Below, piece by piece: positions 46,109 to 57,657 of a stretch of DNA of 64,000 bases (positions within the stretch are counted from its first letter, which is position 1; the number at the start of each line of letters is the position of its first letter). The DNA is taken from assembly GCA_038380435.1 (NCBI GenBank), contig JAWZYU010000005.1, positions 36,850,001 through 36,914,000 of the forward strand. Reading direction: 5' to 3'. The position numbers and the translations under genes were made by a program. Source of the stretch: Ryuthela nishihirai. Lineage: Eukaryota; Arthropoda; Arachnida; Araneae; Heptathelidae. The notes under the pieces were generated by a model, which made no database searches, was not told the origin of the DNA, and saw only the letters and a program-made list of their open reading frames with translations.

Positions 46109-47068
46109 TGTAAAGAGAAATTTAAAGTTATTTTTAAGTATCTCACCTTTACCTGTCCATCAGATGGACAGAAATTTTTTAAAGTTTTTTAAAACGGAGG
46201 GGAGGGGGGATGTTATAATGCAATGCAAATCAAGTCTCTTGCCCCCACCCCCGTTTATAAAATTTCTGCTCGATTGTGTTTCTTGACCCCCCCCCCCCTC
46301 CCTAGAATTTTCTCTAGAACGTAGAATGAAAGTGTTCTTCCAAATCGCATCACGGGAAATACTAACTTGTACAACTATATAAATGATGAAATATTTATTA
46401 TTTGTAATATGTTTTGGTATTACCATGGAAATAATGAATGAAGAAGGAACAGTAATAATTGCGGCATAGCCATAATTTTTGAGAGTTTATTTTTCAAAAC
46501 TCTTTATAATATTTTTATTATTGTAGAATGATAAATGATCTCTTAAAAATCACATTTTACCACAGGGGAGAGAAGATTGATGCTCCCCGCTATCAGGACT
46601 GCTTTTTCGATAGTGGTTACCGTTCCTGGCCCCTTGGCAGGTGCCTAGGGCCCTGAACGGGACCCGGATATTCTTTTGCGTTTAGGGCCCAAAACCGTCT
46701 AAACACAGCCCTGCTGCTGTCTACAACATTGAAAAATGTTAAATTTTTTTAAATATTTTAATATAATTTAATAATAATATAATAACAATAAATTTTAATA
46801 TTCAGACAAAATCTGTTCTTCAGACATAATATTTCAGATTAATTGGCTTATTCTTTCTAAATGAGAAGTTTCTGTTTTCAACGTAAAATTTCAGTGAATT
46901 TTTGATTTCCGTTTCCCATTTTAACGAGACGGGTCAGAGTTTTTTCTCCGTAGAATTTAGCATGTTTTACATCAAGAGTAGCTTATCCTGACAAGTGTGC
47001 TTATTAAGAGACATAAAGTTGCTGCACGAACCTAAGTAACATATTTAAACACAAAATCTCGAATAAAA
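46109..47068. other. Unannotated stretch with C-rich low complexity
   Basis: Positions 46190-46310 hold G-runs and C-runs (a run of about 14 C near 46287). Around 46560-46705 is a GC-richer patch ending cagccctg that might be one end of a DNA transposon; its partner was not found. No gene seen. Confidence 0.45.
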
Positions 47069-47442
47069 GGGGGGCGGAAGTGGCTCAATCGGTAGCGCGC
47101 AAGGCTCGTAATCTGCAGTTCGCAGGTTTGAGTCCCAGCTGGCTCAGGGTTGAAATTTATCTCCGCAAAACTCCCTGCCCTGCCCACGGTCAGTAGGGGA
47201 CACCGATGGGCTTGGAAAGGCCTCCGTCCGTCGGATGGGACATTAAGCCGTGGCCCCGTGTACGGGAGAGCCATACCCTGTGCACGTTAAAGAACACGCC
47301 GGATGGCCTTGACGAGAGGCTATCATTTGCCTCCCAACAGCTGTTCCAGTGGGTCCCCTTCCCCTACCTTCTCTGAGCCTTCGGGGTCTATGTGACCTGA
47401 CCCATGGTGTGCGAAAAAGTGCCGCTCAGATGTAAAACAACC
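47069..47442 (+). mobile_element. SINE-A copy
   Basis: Head gtggctcaatcggtagcg with one box A mismatch, body complete except for a deletion of the gccatttag segment, and tail tgtaaaacaacc. No clear TSD. Confidence 0.88.
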
Positions 47443-48089
47443 AATTCATATTAGACTCTGATAGGGGAAATAATATAAATAAACGAATGGCTGTCGAATA
47501 CTTCAGTGTAAAGAGCAAAAAAATAGATTTTCAACACTTTAAAATATTGACTTCCACATTTATGGCGGGAAGAGGTTACAAATGCATAAATATTTTAATA
47601 AATAATTTACAGTTAATTTCTCTTGTTCAAGAATAAACATTGAAAGATTGTCTAATTCAGATCCGATACGACACTAATTCCTTGATAGCTGCTCTAACCA
47701 TTTGAACTATACATTTTTTATATTAACTTCACCAGCGAAGAGGACGTGATTTGTAATCATAACCCTTCTATCGAAAGCTACGGGAAGATATGTCACCTTC
47801 CAAAGATATTCAACACAGCACGCAATTCGAACGTTAACTAGAAGGATAAGGTATCGTCCCTACGGAAAATAGATGCTCGTTTTCAGAGATAACGTTTTTC
47901 CTTTTCCGAATATTTGAATCATTTAACAATAGTAATTCGTGCTAATGGATGATTGTAAAATGCAAAAAATAATACATCATTAGCTGTATATAATAGAAAA
48001 AGAATTTCTCACTTATGCCTTAAGCTGAAAAAGTGGATTTTTCTTATCTCCTAGGTTTAAGTGGCAAAATTATCCATTATCCAGTATAT
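47443..48089. other. Unannotated AT-rich stretch
   Basis: No gene or clear repeat seen. Confidence 0.5.
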
Positions 48090-48292
48090 ATAATAAATAA
48101 ATACCCCCTCAAGCAGCTGCTTGCCACAGAGGTCTGACAGGAGCCTGTCAGTTTATATGCCATAGTAGAAGGACTGTGAGGATGGCAGGACCTCAGCAGA
48201 AAAACGACACATACATCCATGCCTTACCCGGGACTCGAACCCAGGTCCCTTAGATCAAGTAGCCAAGCGCGCTAACCACTCGGCCATGGGAG
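48090..48292 (-). mobile_element. SINE-B copy, best preserved
   Basis: Full-length. On the minus strand the head contains box A tggccgagtgg (complement of 48276-48286) and a perfect box B ggttcgagtcc (complement of 48231-48241). The tail is ttatttattata. The D-arm-like gccgagtggtta resembles Ser/Leu-type tRNAs, but the source tRNA is not certain. Confidence 0.85.
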
Positions 48293-48699
48293 TATATATA
48301 AAATAAAATAATTTATTTATTATTACTATATTTAAATATTATTCAAATTTTTAAAATTAAGTATTGAATTTATAGAAATAAAAAGTTACCGACTGAATTT
48401 TAATCAATTGTAATTAAATTAAAATACATATGATTATCAAATTATTGAGGCTGCTAATTTTCTCTTGCTGTCGTTATCTTGCTTTATCAATTATTGCATT
48501 CTTAATCAACCATCCCATTTCCAGTATTTCTAATTTCTAGTCCAAATATGTGTATATCATTTGCAATATTACTCAAGCTTTATATTTACTACATTTAGGC
48601 CCCTCCAACAATGATTAAGATCATTTGGAGGATTTGAAAACTATAAATCATCCTATTTCGTTAGTGTACCTAATCAACTCAAAAGAATTTTTCATTAAT

Positions 48700-49310
48700 C
48701 TATCTAAACAAAAAGTTGCGATTTGCAGATTGTTGTTGCCAATGTAAACCCATTGAGCATCACATGCCACTACTCAGATATCAAATCTCTAGCCAAATCG
48801 TTTGCAATATTCGTTTAAAATTTTGAAACTTTCAAAAGATCTCACCGTCAGAGGGCGCAATTAAAGCTTTTAAGAGATTCTAAAAGTGTGAACCATGATA
48901 ACACTTTATTTTTCCGGATAAATAGGTCACACAATGACCTAAATGACCTATTTATCCCGAAAATATTTTAAAAAATATCTCCAAAATCTAACAATTTTTG
49001 CCTAAATTAATAATTACGTTTTCCCACCCCATCTGGGGGTAAAGGTGAAAATCATTATTGTCAAAGCAAACTTCATGACATTCAGATATCTCAACCGAAA
49101 TTTAAAGTTTCTGACGTAATTTACATCGCTTGCAATATTGGTATAAAATTTTGCAATTTTCAAAAATTTCTAACGTTAGAGGGCGCATAAATAGGTATAG
49201 GAGGATTCCGAGAGTGCGAATGGTAATTTGTCGTCGATATCTGTCCAACACAAAAATAATTTTTTTAATTTATCTCTGAAAACAAAGTTGGGTCTATAGA
49301 CCGACACACA
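48700..49310 (+). repeat. Two diverged copies of an about 300-bp repeat
   Basis: Each copy has, in order: a cat-gac-ttcagatatc segment, gtttgcaatatt or cttgcaatatt, gttagagggcg or gtcagagggcg, a gtgcgaatggtaat-like stretch and tttaatttatctct. Two further copies lie at 50300-50815. No coding content. Confidence 0.6.
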
Positions 49311-50299
49311 ACACAGGGAAAATATTTGATCGTTTTTCTGAAAGCGAGCTAAAAGCTGGTAATTCTATTCTCATAATTCAGTGTAAAGAACAACAATATT
49401 GTAATTTGACCCAAGTGGGTTCGGATACCATTGAATAAAACGCAATGTTGTCTTTATTTTTCTTACATATATAATTAAGAGAAATTACACCAACATTATT
49501 TTACTCTTTGGATAGATTTCCTTTAAGGAATGAATTGATTCGAATCAAGCAGAAATGGTAAAACGAACGAAAGAAAAATTTCACTCACCAGTGTCACCTT
49601 CTTCGTGGGTTTTCGCCTTAGTGCAGACGTTTTCTAGTCCCATTAAGTCACATTTTGTGGAGGCGGTGTCCCAGGACAAAAGACCTAGAAACAGAAAGAG
49701 AAACTCTATTCCAACTAATATTCAATTACATCATTCTCTTACATTACACATGAGAGGTGTGAAAACAAGAAGCAGTTTTAAAGCAGATTCAAATTTGCAG
49801 ATTCAAATTTGAATGCATAGTCTTAGGGTAAAACCTTCTCGAACTTGAAGGTTACGTATTGAGTGAACCTCGTTCTTGGTGAATCCGCCATTACTGAATA
49901 AATTGCAATAAAAATATTATAATCAATATTTCTTGTTCTTTTGCTGTTCCTATAATACACGTGGAATTTGCCCAACTGAAAATGATTCAATAGGAAGTAA
50001 AATTTGGTTTCTTTGCATGAATTGTTTGATTTTATCGTAGAAAGATTTATCATTACGAATCAATGTATCTAAAGCATGAACGTCAAAAAGGAATAATTTT
50101 CGGAAACTTTGCATCAGTTTGGAGAATTTATAGAATTAAACTAGGACAACGCATATTGCCTCTGGCGAATATGGAAATCTCGTTTTCAAATAGAATGAAG
50201 ATTTTCGTTTACCTACTTTTTCACTCCTTAAAAGATTTAATTTGAGTTAGTGGATGATGGGGAAAATGGAAATAGTAGTATTTTATTAGCAAATATACA
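49311..50299. other. Unannotated AT-rich stretch
   Basis: No gene recognised. The open frame at 49555-49812 (plus) has an ordinary amino-acid mix but no domain I recognise. Confidence 0.45.
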
Positions 50300-50815
50300 G
50301 CATAAAAATTAAATTTGCTAAATATATCATTTGCAATGTGAGTTAAAATATTTGAAATTTTCGATTTTTTTCCAATGTTAGAAGGCGTAATTATAGCTTT
50401 TGAGATATTCGGAAACTGCAGATTATAACAGTTCATGAATATTTATCAAACTCAAAAAGAATTTTTAATTTATCTCTAAAAACAAACAACTATCTCTTAA
50501 AACACAAAATTTGCATTTTGCCACCCTATGGGGATAAGTGATCAACTCAATGTTACCAATGGGAACTTCCATGACCTTCACATTCCACCGTTAAAATTTT
50601 CAAATTTCTAGCATAACTACATTGTTTGCAATATTCATTTGAAATTTTCGAATTACTTATTTTTTTCCACCGTTAGAGGGCGAAATTATGTCTTTTGGGA
50701 AGATTGTAAAATGCGAATCGTAATACGTCATCAGTAACTATCCAACCTAAAGCGAATTTTTAATTTATCTATATAAACAAACAATTATTTCTTAAAAAAG
50801 TTGCGTTTTCCTACC
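50300..50815 (+). repeat. Two further diverged copies of the about 300-bp repeat
   Basis: Shares with 48700-49310 the ordered blocks catttgcaatgt or gtttgcaatatt, gttagaaggcg or gttagagggcg, and tttttaatttatctctaaaa. About 1 kb of unrelated DNA separates the two pairs. Confidence 0.6.
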
Positions 50816-50833
50816 GACCTTGCTACAAGGTTG

Positions 50834-51222
50834 TTTGGGTTGGGTTGTTTTACCTCTGAGCGGCACTTTTCTGCACACCATGGGCTAAATGGCCAGGTCA
50901 CATGGACCCCGAAGGCTCAGAGAAGGTTGGGGGAGGGGACCCACTGGAACAGCTGTTGGGAGACAGATGGTAGCCTCTAGTCAAGGCCATCCAGCGTGTT
51001 CTTTAACGTGAACAGGGTATGTCTCTCCCGCACACGGAGTCACGGCTTAACGTCCCATCCGACGGACGGCGGCCTTTCCAAGCCCATCGGTGTCCCCTAC
51101 TGACCGTGGGCAGGGCGGAGAATTTTGCGGAGATAAATCTCAACGCTTACCCAGCTGGGACTCGAACCTGGGAACTACAGATTACGAGACTGGCGCGCTA
51201 CCGACTGAGCCACCCCCGCCCC
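50834..51222 (-). mobile_element. SINE-A copy, well preserved
   Basis: Full-length with tail gggttgggttgttttacctc at the left and head gactgagccacccccgcccc at the right. Boxes A and B are intact. TSD not obvious. Confidence 0.9.
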
Positions 51223-51630
51223 AATGTAAAGGAGAACATTTGTTTTTTTGTGTGTGTTTGTATCTGTCGGCTTATGCACTCTGCCCCTAGACGAGCTAGA
51301 GGCACCAAACTTTTCATGAACGTTCTCTTCAGCCAGGGCAAAAATATGGGTTAGCTGCGAGCCTACAAATTTCGGGTGGGCGGGTTGGAATTTCTCAAAA
51401 TTCCCAAAGACTTAACATTAGTGGCTAACACATGGGCGTCTCTCAGACTAAGTTGGCATTAGCAATTATTCCAAATCGCTTGGGGAGTGCCCTCTACTGC
51501 AACTTTAGAGAGTTTCAGACTTCCTCTGAAGAGGAGGAGAAAAATTACATCGAGGGGGAAGGGGCGTATGAGTTTTATACCAAATGAAAGCTTGCGAAAT
51601 GGGCAGTGCCATCTATTACATACTTTAGAG

Positions 51631-54600
51631 CAGGTATTTCTCAACGTGGGGTACGCGGTAAAATTTTTTGGTGTACGCCGTGAGAGCTCTAAAGTCGCAA
51701 GATCTAGCAACAAAGTCCCTAAGTTGGCAACACTGCTGTGCAAAAATGTCATTTTTTGTGTTTATCGATATATGTAATTTACGAATATAAAATTTAACGT
51801 GTATATATATATGTTTTATTTTATTCCCATTGTTATACTATAACTATAGTTTTATCTATCTATACGAGGGATACGCCAGTTACATACACATTTCCAGGGG
51901 GTACGTGAAGCATAAAAGGTTGAGAACCACTGATATATATGTTTTATTTTATTCCCATTGTTATACTATAACTATAGTTTTATCTATGTATACAAGGGGT
52001 ACGCCAGTTACATACACATTTCCAGGGGGTACGTGAAGCATAAAAGGTTGAGAACCACTGATATATATATTTTATTTTATTCCCATTGTTATACTATAAC
52101 TATAGTTTTATCTATCTATACAAGGGGTACGCCAGTTACATACACATTTCCAGGGGATACGTGAAGCATAAAAGGTTGAGAACCACTGATATATATATTT
52201 TATTTTATTCCCATTGTTATACTATAACTATAGTTTTATCTATCTATACAAGGGGTACGCCAGTTACATACACATTTCCAGGGGGTACGTGAAACGCAAA
52301 GGGTTGAGAACCACTGATATATATATTTTATTTTATTCCCATTGTTATACTATAACTATAGTTTTATCTATCTATACGAGGGATACGCCAGTTACATACA
52401 CATTTCCAGGGGATACGTGAAGCACAAAAGGTTGAGAACCACTGATATATATATTTTATTCCCATTGTTATACTATAACTATAGTTTTATCTATCTATAC
52501 AAGGGGTACGCCAGTTACATACACATTTCCAGAGGGTACGTGAAGCATAAAAGGTTGAGAACCACATATATATATATGTTTTATTTTATTATCATTGTTA
52601 TACTATAACTATAGTTTTATCTATCTATACAAGGGGTACGCCAGTTACATACACATTTCCAGGGAGTACGTGAAGCATAAAAGGTTGAGAACCATTGATA
52701 TATATATTTTATTTTATTCCCATTGTTATACTATAACTATAGTTTTATCTATCTATACGAGGGATACGCCAGTTACATACACATTTCCAGGGGATACGTG
52801 AAGCATAAAAGGTTGAGAACCACTGATATATATGTTTTATTTTATTCCCATTGTTATACTATAACTATAGTTTTATCTATCTATACAAGGGGTACGCCAG
52901 TTACATACACATTTCCAGGGGATACGTGAAGCATAAAAGGTTGAGAACCACACATATATATATATTATTTTATTCCCATTGTTATACTATAACTATAGTT
53001 TTATCTATCTATACAAGGGGTACGCCAGTTACATACACATTTCCAGAGGGTACGTGAAGCATAAAAGGTTGAGAACCACATATATATATATATGTTTTAT
53101 TTTATTATCATTGTTATACTATAACTATAGTTTTATCTATCTATACAAGGGGTACGCCAGTTACATACACATTTCCAGGGGGTACGTGAAACGTAAAGGG
53201 TTGAGAACCACTGATATATATATTTTATTTTATTCCCATTGTTATACTATAACTATAGTTTTATCTATCTATACAAGGGGTACGCCAGTTACATACACAT
53301 TTCCAGGGGATACGTGAAGCATAAAAGGTTGAGAACCACTGATACATATATTTTATTTTATTCCCATTGTTATACTATAACTATAGTTTTATCTATCTAT
53401 ACAAGGGGTACGCCAGTTACATACACATTTCCAGAGGGTACGTGAAGCATAAAAGGTTGAGAACCACATATATATATGTTTTATTTTATTATCATTGTTA
53501 TACTATAACTATAGTTTTATCCATCTATACAAGGGGTACGCCAGTTACATACACATTTCCAGAGGGTACGTGAAGGATAAAAGGTTGAGAACCACATATA
53601 TATATATGTTTTATTTTATTATCATTGTTATACTATAACTATAGTTTTATCTATCTATACAAGGGGTACGCCAGTTACATACACATTTCCAGGGGGTACG
53701 TGAAACGTAAAGGGTTGAGAACCACTGATATATATATTTTATTTTATTCCCATTGTTATACTATAACTATAGTTTTATCTATCTATACGAGGGATACGCC
53801 AGTTACATACACATTTCCAGGGGATACGTGAAGCATAAAAGGTTGAGAACCACTGATATATATGTTTTATTTTATTCCCATTGTTATACTATAACTATAG
53901 TTTTATCTATCTATACAAGGGGTACGCCAGTTACATACACATATCCAGGGGATACGTGAAGCATAAAAGGTTGAGAACCACATATATATATATTTTATTT
54001 TATTCCCATTGTTATACTATAACTATAGTTTTATCTATCTATACAAGGGGTACGCCAGTTACATACACATTTCCAGAGGGTACGTGAAGCATAAAAGGTT
54101 GAGAACCACATATATATATATATGTTTTATTTTATTATCATTGTTATACTATAACTATAGTTTTATCTATATATACAAGGGGTACGCCAGTTACATACAC
54201 ATTTCCAGGGGGTACGTGAAACGAAAAGGGTTGAGAACCACTGATATATATATTTTATTTTATTCCCATTGTTATACTATAACTATAGTTTTATATATCT
54301 ATACAAGGGGTACGCCAGTTACATACACATTTCCAGGGGATACGTGAAGCATAAAAGGTTGAGAACCACTGATATATATGTTTTATTTTATTCCCATTGT
54401 TATACTATAACTATAGTTTTATCTATCTATACAAGGGGTACGCCAGTTACATACACATTTCCAGGGGGTACGTGAAACGTAAAGGGTTGAGAACCACTGA
54501 TATATATATTTTATTTTATTCCCATTGTTATACTATAACTATAGTTTTATCTATCTATACAAGGGGTACGCCAGTTACATACACATTTCCAGGGGATACG

Positions 54601-55004
54601 TGAAGCATAAAAGGTTGAGAACCACTGATATATATATTTTATTTTATTCCCATTGTTATACTATAACTATAGTTTTATCTATCTATACAAGGGGTACGCC
54701 AGTTACATACACATTTCCAGAGGGTACGTGAAGCATAAAAGGTTGAGAACCACATATATATGTTTTATTTTATTATCATTGTTATACTATAACTATAGTT
54801 TTATCTATCTATACAAGGGGTACGCCAGTTACATACACATTTCCAGGGGGTACGTGAAGCATAAAAGGTTGAGAACCACGATATATATGTTTTATTTTAT
54901 TCCCATTGTTATACTATAACTATAGTTTTATCTATACAAGGGATACGCCAGTTACATACACATTTCCAGGGGATACGTGAAGCATAAAAGGTTGAGAACC
55001 ACTG
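51631..55004. mobile_element. hAT-like non-autonomous element carrying a satellite array
   Basis: Left end caggtatttctcaac; reverse complement of the right end cagtggttctcaacc, i.e. matching hAT-type TIRs with one indel. Perfect 8-bp target duplications ctttagag lie at 51623-51630 and 55005-55012. About 180 bp of unique left sequence is followed by 25 tandem 128-bp monomers reaching the right TIR. A paralogous empty site (gagtgccctctactgcaact, then ttagagagttt) sits just upstream at about 51485-51515. No transposase. Confidence 0.85.
51811..55004 (+). repeat. 128-bp tandem satellite array, 25 monomers
   Basis: Each monomer runs ttttattttattcccattgt, ctataactatagttttatc, acaaggggtacgccagttac, acatttccagggggtacgtg, gcataaaaggttgagaacca and ctgatatatata. 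The last block is the hAT TIR, so the monomer contains the element's own terminus. Some monomers vary slightly in the TA run, and the fifth and last are shortened by a few bases. About 68-codon open frames repeating every 128 bp are by-products of the array. Confidence 0.95.
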
Positions 55005-55012
55005 CTTTAGAG

Positions 55013-55385
55013 AGTTATAGGATATTTATTAACTGAATATAAATTTCAGTTTAAGCATTTGTACCAACACTTAGTGCTTTATTTTGTAAAATTAGTATTT
55101 ATATTATACGAAACAGTGTACTTATGAATCAGTTGTGTTTAGCCTGTATAATAATTTACAAAGTTAAACTTGTTAAAAATGAGATAAACATTATTTTTAA
55201 TGGTCTGAAAAATTCAGTCTAGAAAAATTAGATTTCACTGCCGATTAAAAAGTTTTTTTTTTCATAAAGATGTCGCGAGACAAATTGCATTACAATGATA
55301 AAAATATAATTTTAGTGAAAGAATATTAATATAATTTGTTAAGGACGATGGCTTTATTAATACAGGAATTTACTATTATCCATAT
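55013..55385. other. AT-rich unannotated stretch
   Basis: No gene or repeat recognised. Confidence 0.5.
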
Positions 55386-55614
55386 ATTCTTGAAAATAAT
55401 AGATATCAATTAAAACCATTTAGTTGATTTTTACTTTGGGATGACAGTTTATTAATCTCCTTTGACGCTATGCCACTGCTACTTCAAAATACGCATTATA
55501 TTCACATACATTAAAGGAAATCTCAATCAGTAGGGTGTAAAACCGAATCTATAATCGTGACCATTTTCTTGCCGTGTAGTATTATATTATATAAAATACA
55601 CGATATTATATTAC

Positions 55615-55700
<86 letters not shown>

Positions 55701-55980
55701 TATTATAATATAATACCATGTAATTATTATTATTATTATAGTCCACGAATTAAATGATCACCCTCGTATTCTTGAAAATAAATGATAACAATTAAAACCA
55801 TTTAGTTAATTTTTACTTTGGGATGACAGTTTATTCATCTCCTTTGACGCTATGCCACTGCTACTTCATAATACGTATTATATCTGTATAGATATAAAAA
55901 AAAAAATCCATCCGTACCGTGTAAAACCGAGTCTATCAACGTGTAAATCGAAACTGGTGGCATTTTTCTCACCGTGTAAG
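55386..55980 (+). repeat. Direct duplication (about 190 bp) around an (AAT)n microsatellite
   Basis: A segment starting attcttgaaaataat at 55386 and including ttttactttgggatgacagt and gacgctatgccactgctact recurs from about 55768, offset by 382 bp and lightly diverged. The gap contains the AAT microsatellite. Confidence 0.75.
55615..55697 (+). repeat. (AAT)n microsatellite
   Basis: About 27 almost uninterrupted aat units. Confidence 0.95.
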
Positions 55981-56739
55981 ACTGAAATCATGTAAATCGA
56001 GGGATACTAATTACTCGAGGGATGTAATTTGAATCCAATATCTGTAAAAGAAGAGCTTTTGGATCATCTCTGCCTTGAACCTTAAGTGCTCTTCACCTGC
56101 TCGTTAATTAATTGTGCAAAGAAAGAGTTCAGTTCAGGGAAGAACAATTTCCTAACCCTCTCCCCCCCGTAATGAGTTGTTTATGTATTTCGAAAGAGAA
56201 GAAACTAATCTATGAAATGCCTTGCTTTGATATCAATAATTCAAACTGCAACAGTTTTTAAAAACGAATGTAATGAGGTAAAATTATGTAGGTTGTCTGA
56301 TTCTAACTGACGTGATAATAGTCTGAGAACCTTAAAATAAACATTCGCAAGAGTATAAAGGGAATATTTACTTCTGGCTCTGGAACTGAGGCACTAAAAG
56401 AGAACGGTAATGCGATCATCTCGAAAATAGATTCTGATTAAGATGTTAGTATTTCAACAGCGTGACTACTAACTTCGTTACCTCAAGGAAACTGATGCCG
56501 AAACAACATTAAGGGAGTGTAGTGGCGATAATACTAAAGCTCCTACCCAGAGCAAACAGGTGGGAGCATTGATGGTGATTAAATTTTTAAAGAAAATGCA
56601 GCGTTTCTGGTCGTTCTCTTTTACAAAGATGGTTGCTACAATGTGCTTCGCGCAAAGTTATTGCAAATGGTTTCTCCTGTTTCAAATGGTTACATCTTTG
56701 AAACTACAGTGTTATTCATTGAAATCTTGAGATGCTAAT
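55981..56739. other. Unannotated stretch
   Basis: No gene or recognisable repeat. Confidence 0.5.
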
Positions 56740-56880
56740 TTGTTTTATTCCTTAGTGGCACTTTCCTACTGCATATTGGGTTAAATGGCCAAAAACTAGA
56801 AGAGTGGCTCGGAATAACGGGTTTGAGGAAGGACCTTTGGGCAACTGTTAAAAGTAGATGGGAACAGTGCGCGATTGTTG
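56740..56880 (-). mobile_element. SINE-A relic (tail half)
   Basis: Highly diverged: tttgttttattccttagtgg, gggttaaatggcc and gacctttgggcaactgtt follow the order of the SINE-A tail and body. The head is missing. Confidence 0.55.
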
Positions 56881-56938
56881 CTGTGTAAAAAATAAATAAA
56901 AAAGCGGTGCCCAGTAAGGCACTTTTAATGCCTTAAAA

Positions 56939-57436
56939 CAGTGTCTCGCAAACCTTTTTACTCTGCGGCACACTGAATCTAATTTTTTTTCCGCGGCACA
57001 CTGAATCTAATTTTTTTCCGCGGCACACTGAATCTAATTTTTTTCCGCGGCACACTGAATCTAATTTTTTTTTCGCGGCACACCTAAAAAAGAATAAAAG
57101 CAAACTCTATATAATCGTCATTATATTTGCGCTTTGTTGAAGTCATCAGCCTGGTTTTACTTGAAGATTTGCTCTCGTTCTTTAATTCATAACTCGGTGT
57201 TTGTTTTAAATATTTGTCCATTCTATGGCTTGAAATAATCAAAAATTAATACCAAAATTTGGAAAAAGCTTGATAAATACTTACAAGATCCCAGTTGATA
57301 AAATCTGAAAGATTTTTATTATAGCACGTCGATAACACAAGTCAAGTCAAAATGAAATCTTTGGAATTTGAAATGAAAAAATTTGAAAAAGTGTCAATTT
57401 GAAAATCTCTCGCGGCACACAGTTTGCGAGACACTG
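56939..57436. mobile_element. hAT-like MITE with internal 28-bp array (498 bp)
   Basis: Perfect 15-bp TIRs: cagtgtctcgcaaac at the left, gtttgcgagacactg at the right. Perfect 8-bp TSDs ccttaaaa at 56931-56938 and 57437-57444. Near the left end, five copies of gcggcacactgaatctaatt plus a T-run start at 56965, 56993, 57020, 57047 and 57075. The gcggcacac motif also occurs inverted next to the right TIR. Confidence 0.9.
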
Positions 57437-57657
57437 CCTTAAAAGGTGCACAAAAGGGGAAAAAGGTTGCCTAGTAGTCGACTGAAGAAATAGACAATTA
57501 GAAATTAGAAAATTGAATTAAAAAGAAAACACTACTTACAGAGACATACAGTATGGTGCATTTGATAATCCTTGATAGTCTAATTTTGGCCGACAATGAT
57601 AGACTACAGGCCTGCCAAAATTCGAATAAACATAACTTTATGGGTAGTTGTCTACAA

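Noticed and set aside
46560..46705. Single hAT-like terminus ending cagccctg
   Set aside because: No partner terminus or 8-bp duplication found, so it stays part of an unannotated stretch.
48225..48292. Ser/Leu-like tRNA gene on the minus strand
   Set aside because: It is the head of a SINE-B copy, continuous with the SINE body and tail.
51830..54919. About twenty near-identical 68-residue proteins (MLYYNYSFIYLYKGYASYIH type)
   Set aside because: By-products of the 128-bp satellite. Overlapping frames repeat at monomer spacing with no start context or conservation beyond the repeat.
51811..55004. CRISPR-like array of regular repeats
   Set aside because: There are no unique spacers. The monomers are contiguous and nearly identical along their whole length, in a eukaryotic genome.
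57240..57310. Possible MAP1 upstream exon (INWDL followed by gtaagt on the minus strand)
   Set aside because: It lies inside the hAT-like MITE at 56939-57436, and the surrounding translation does not resemble the MAP1 N terminus.
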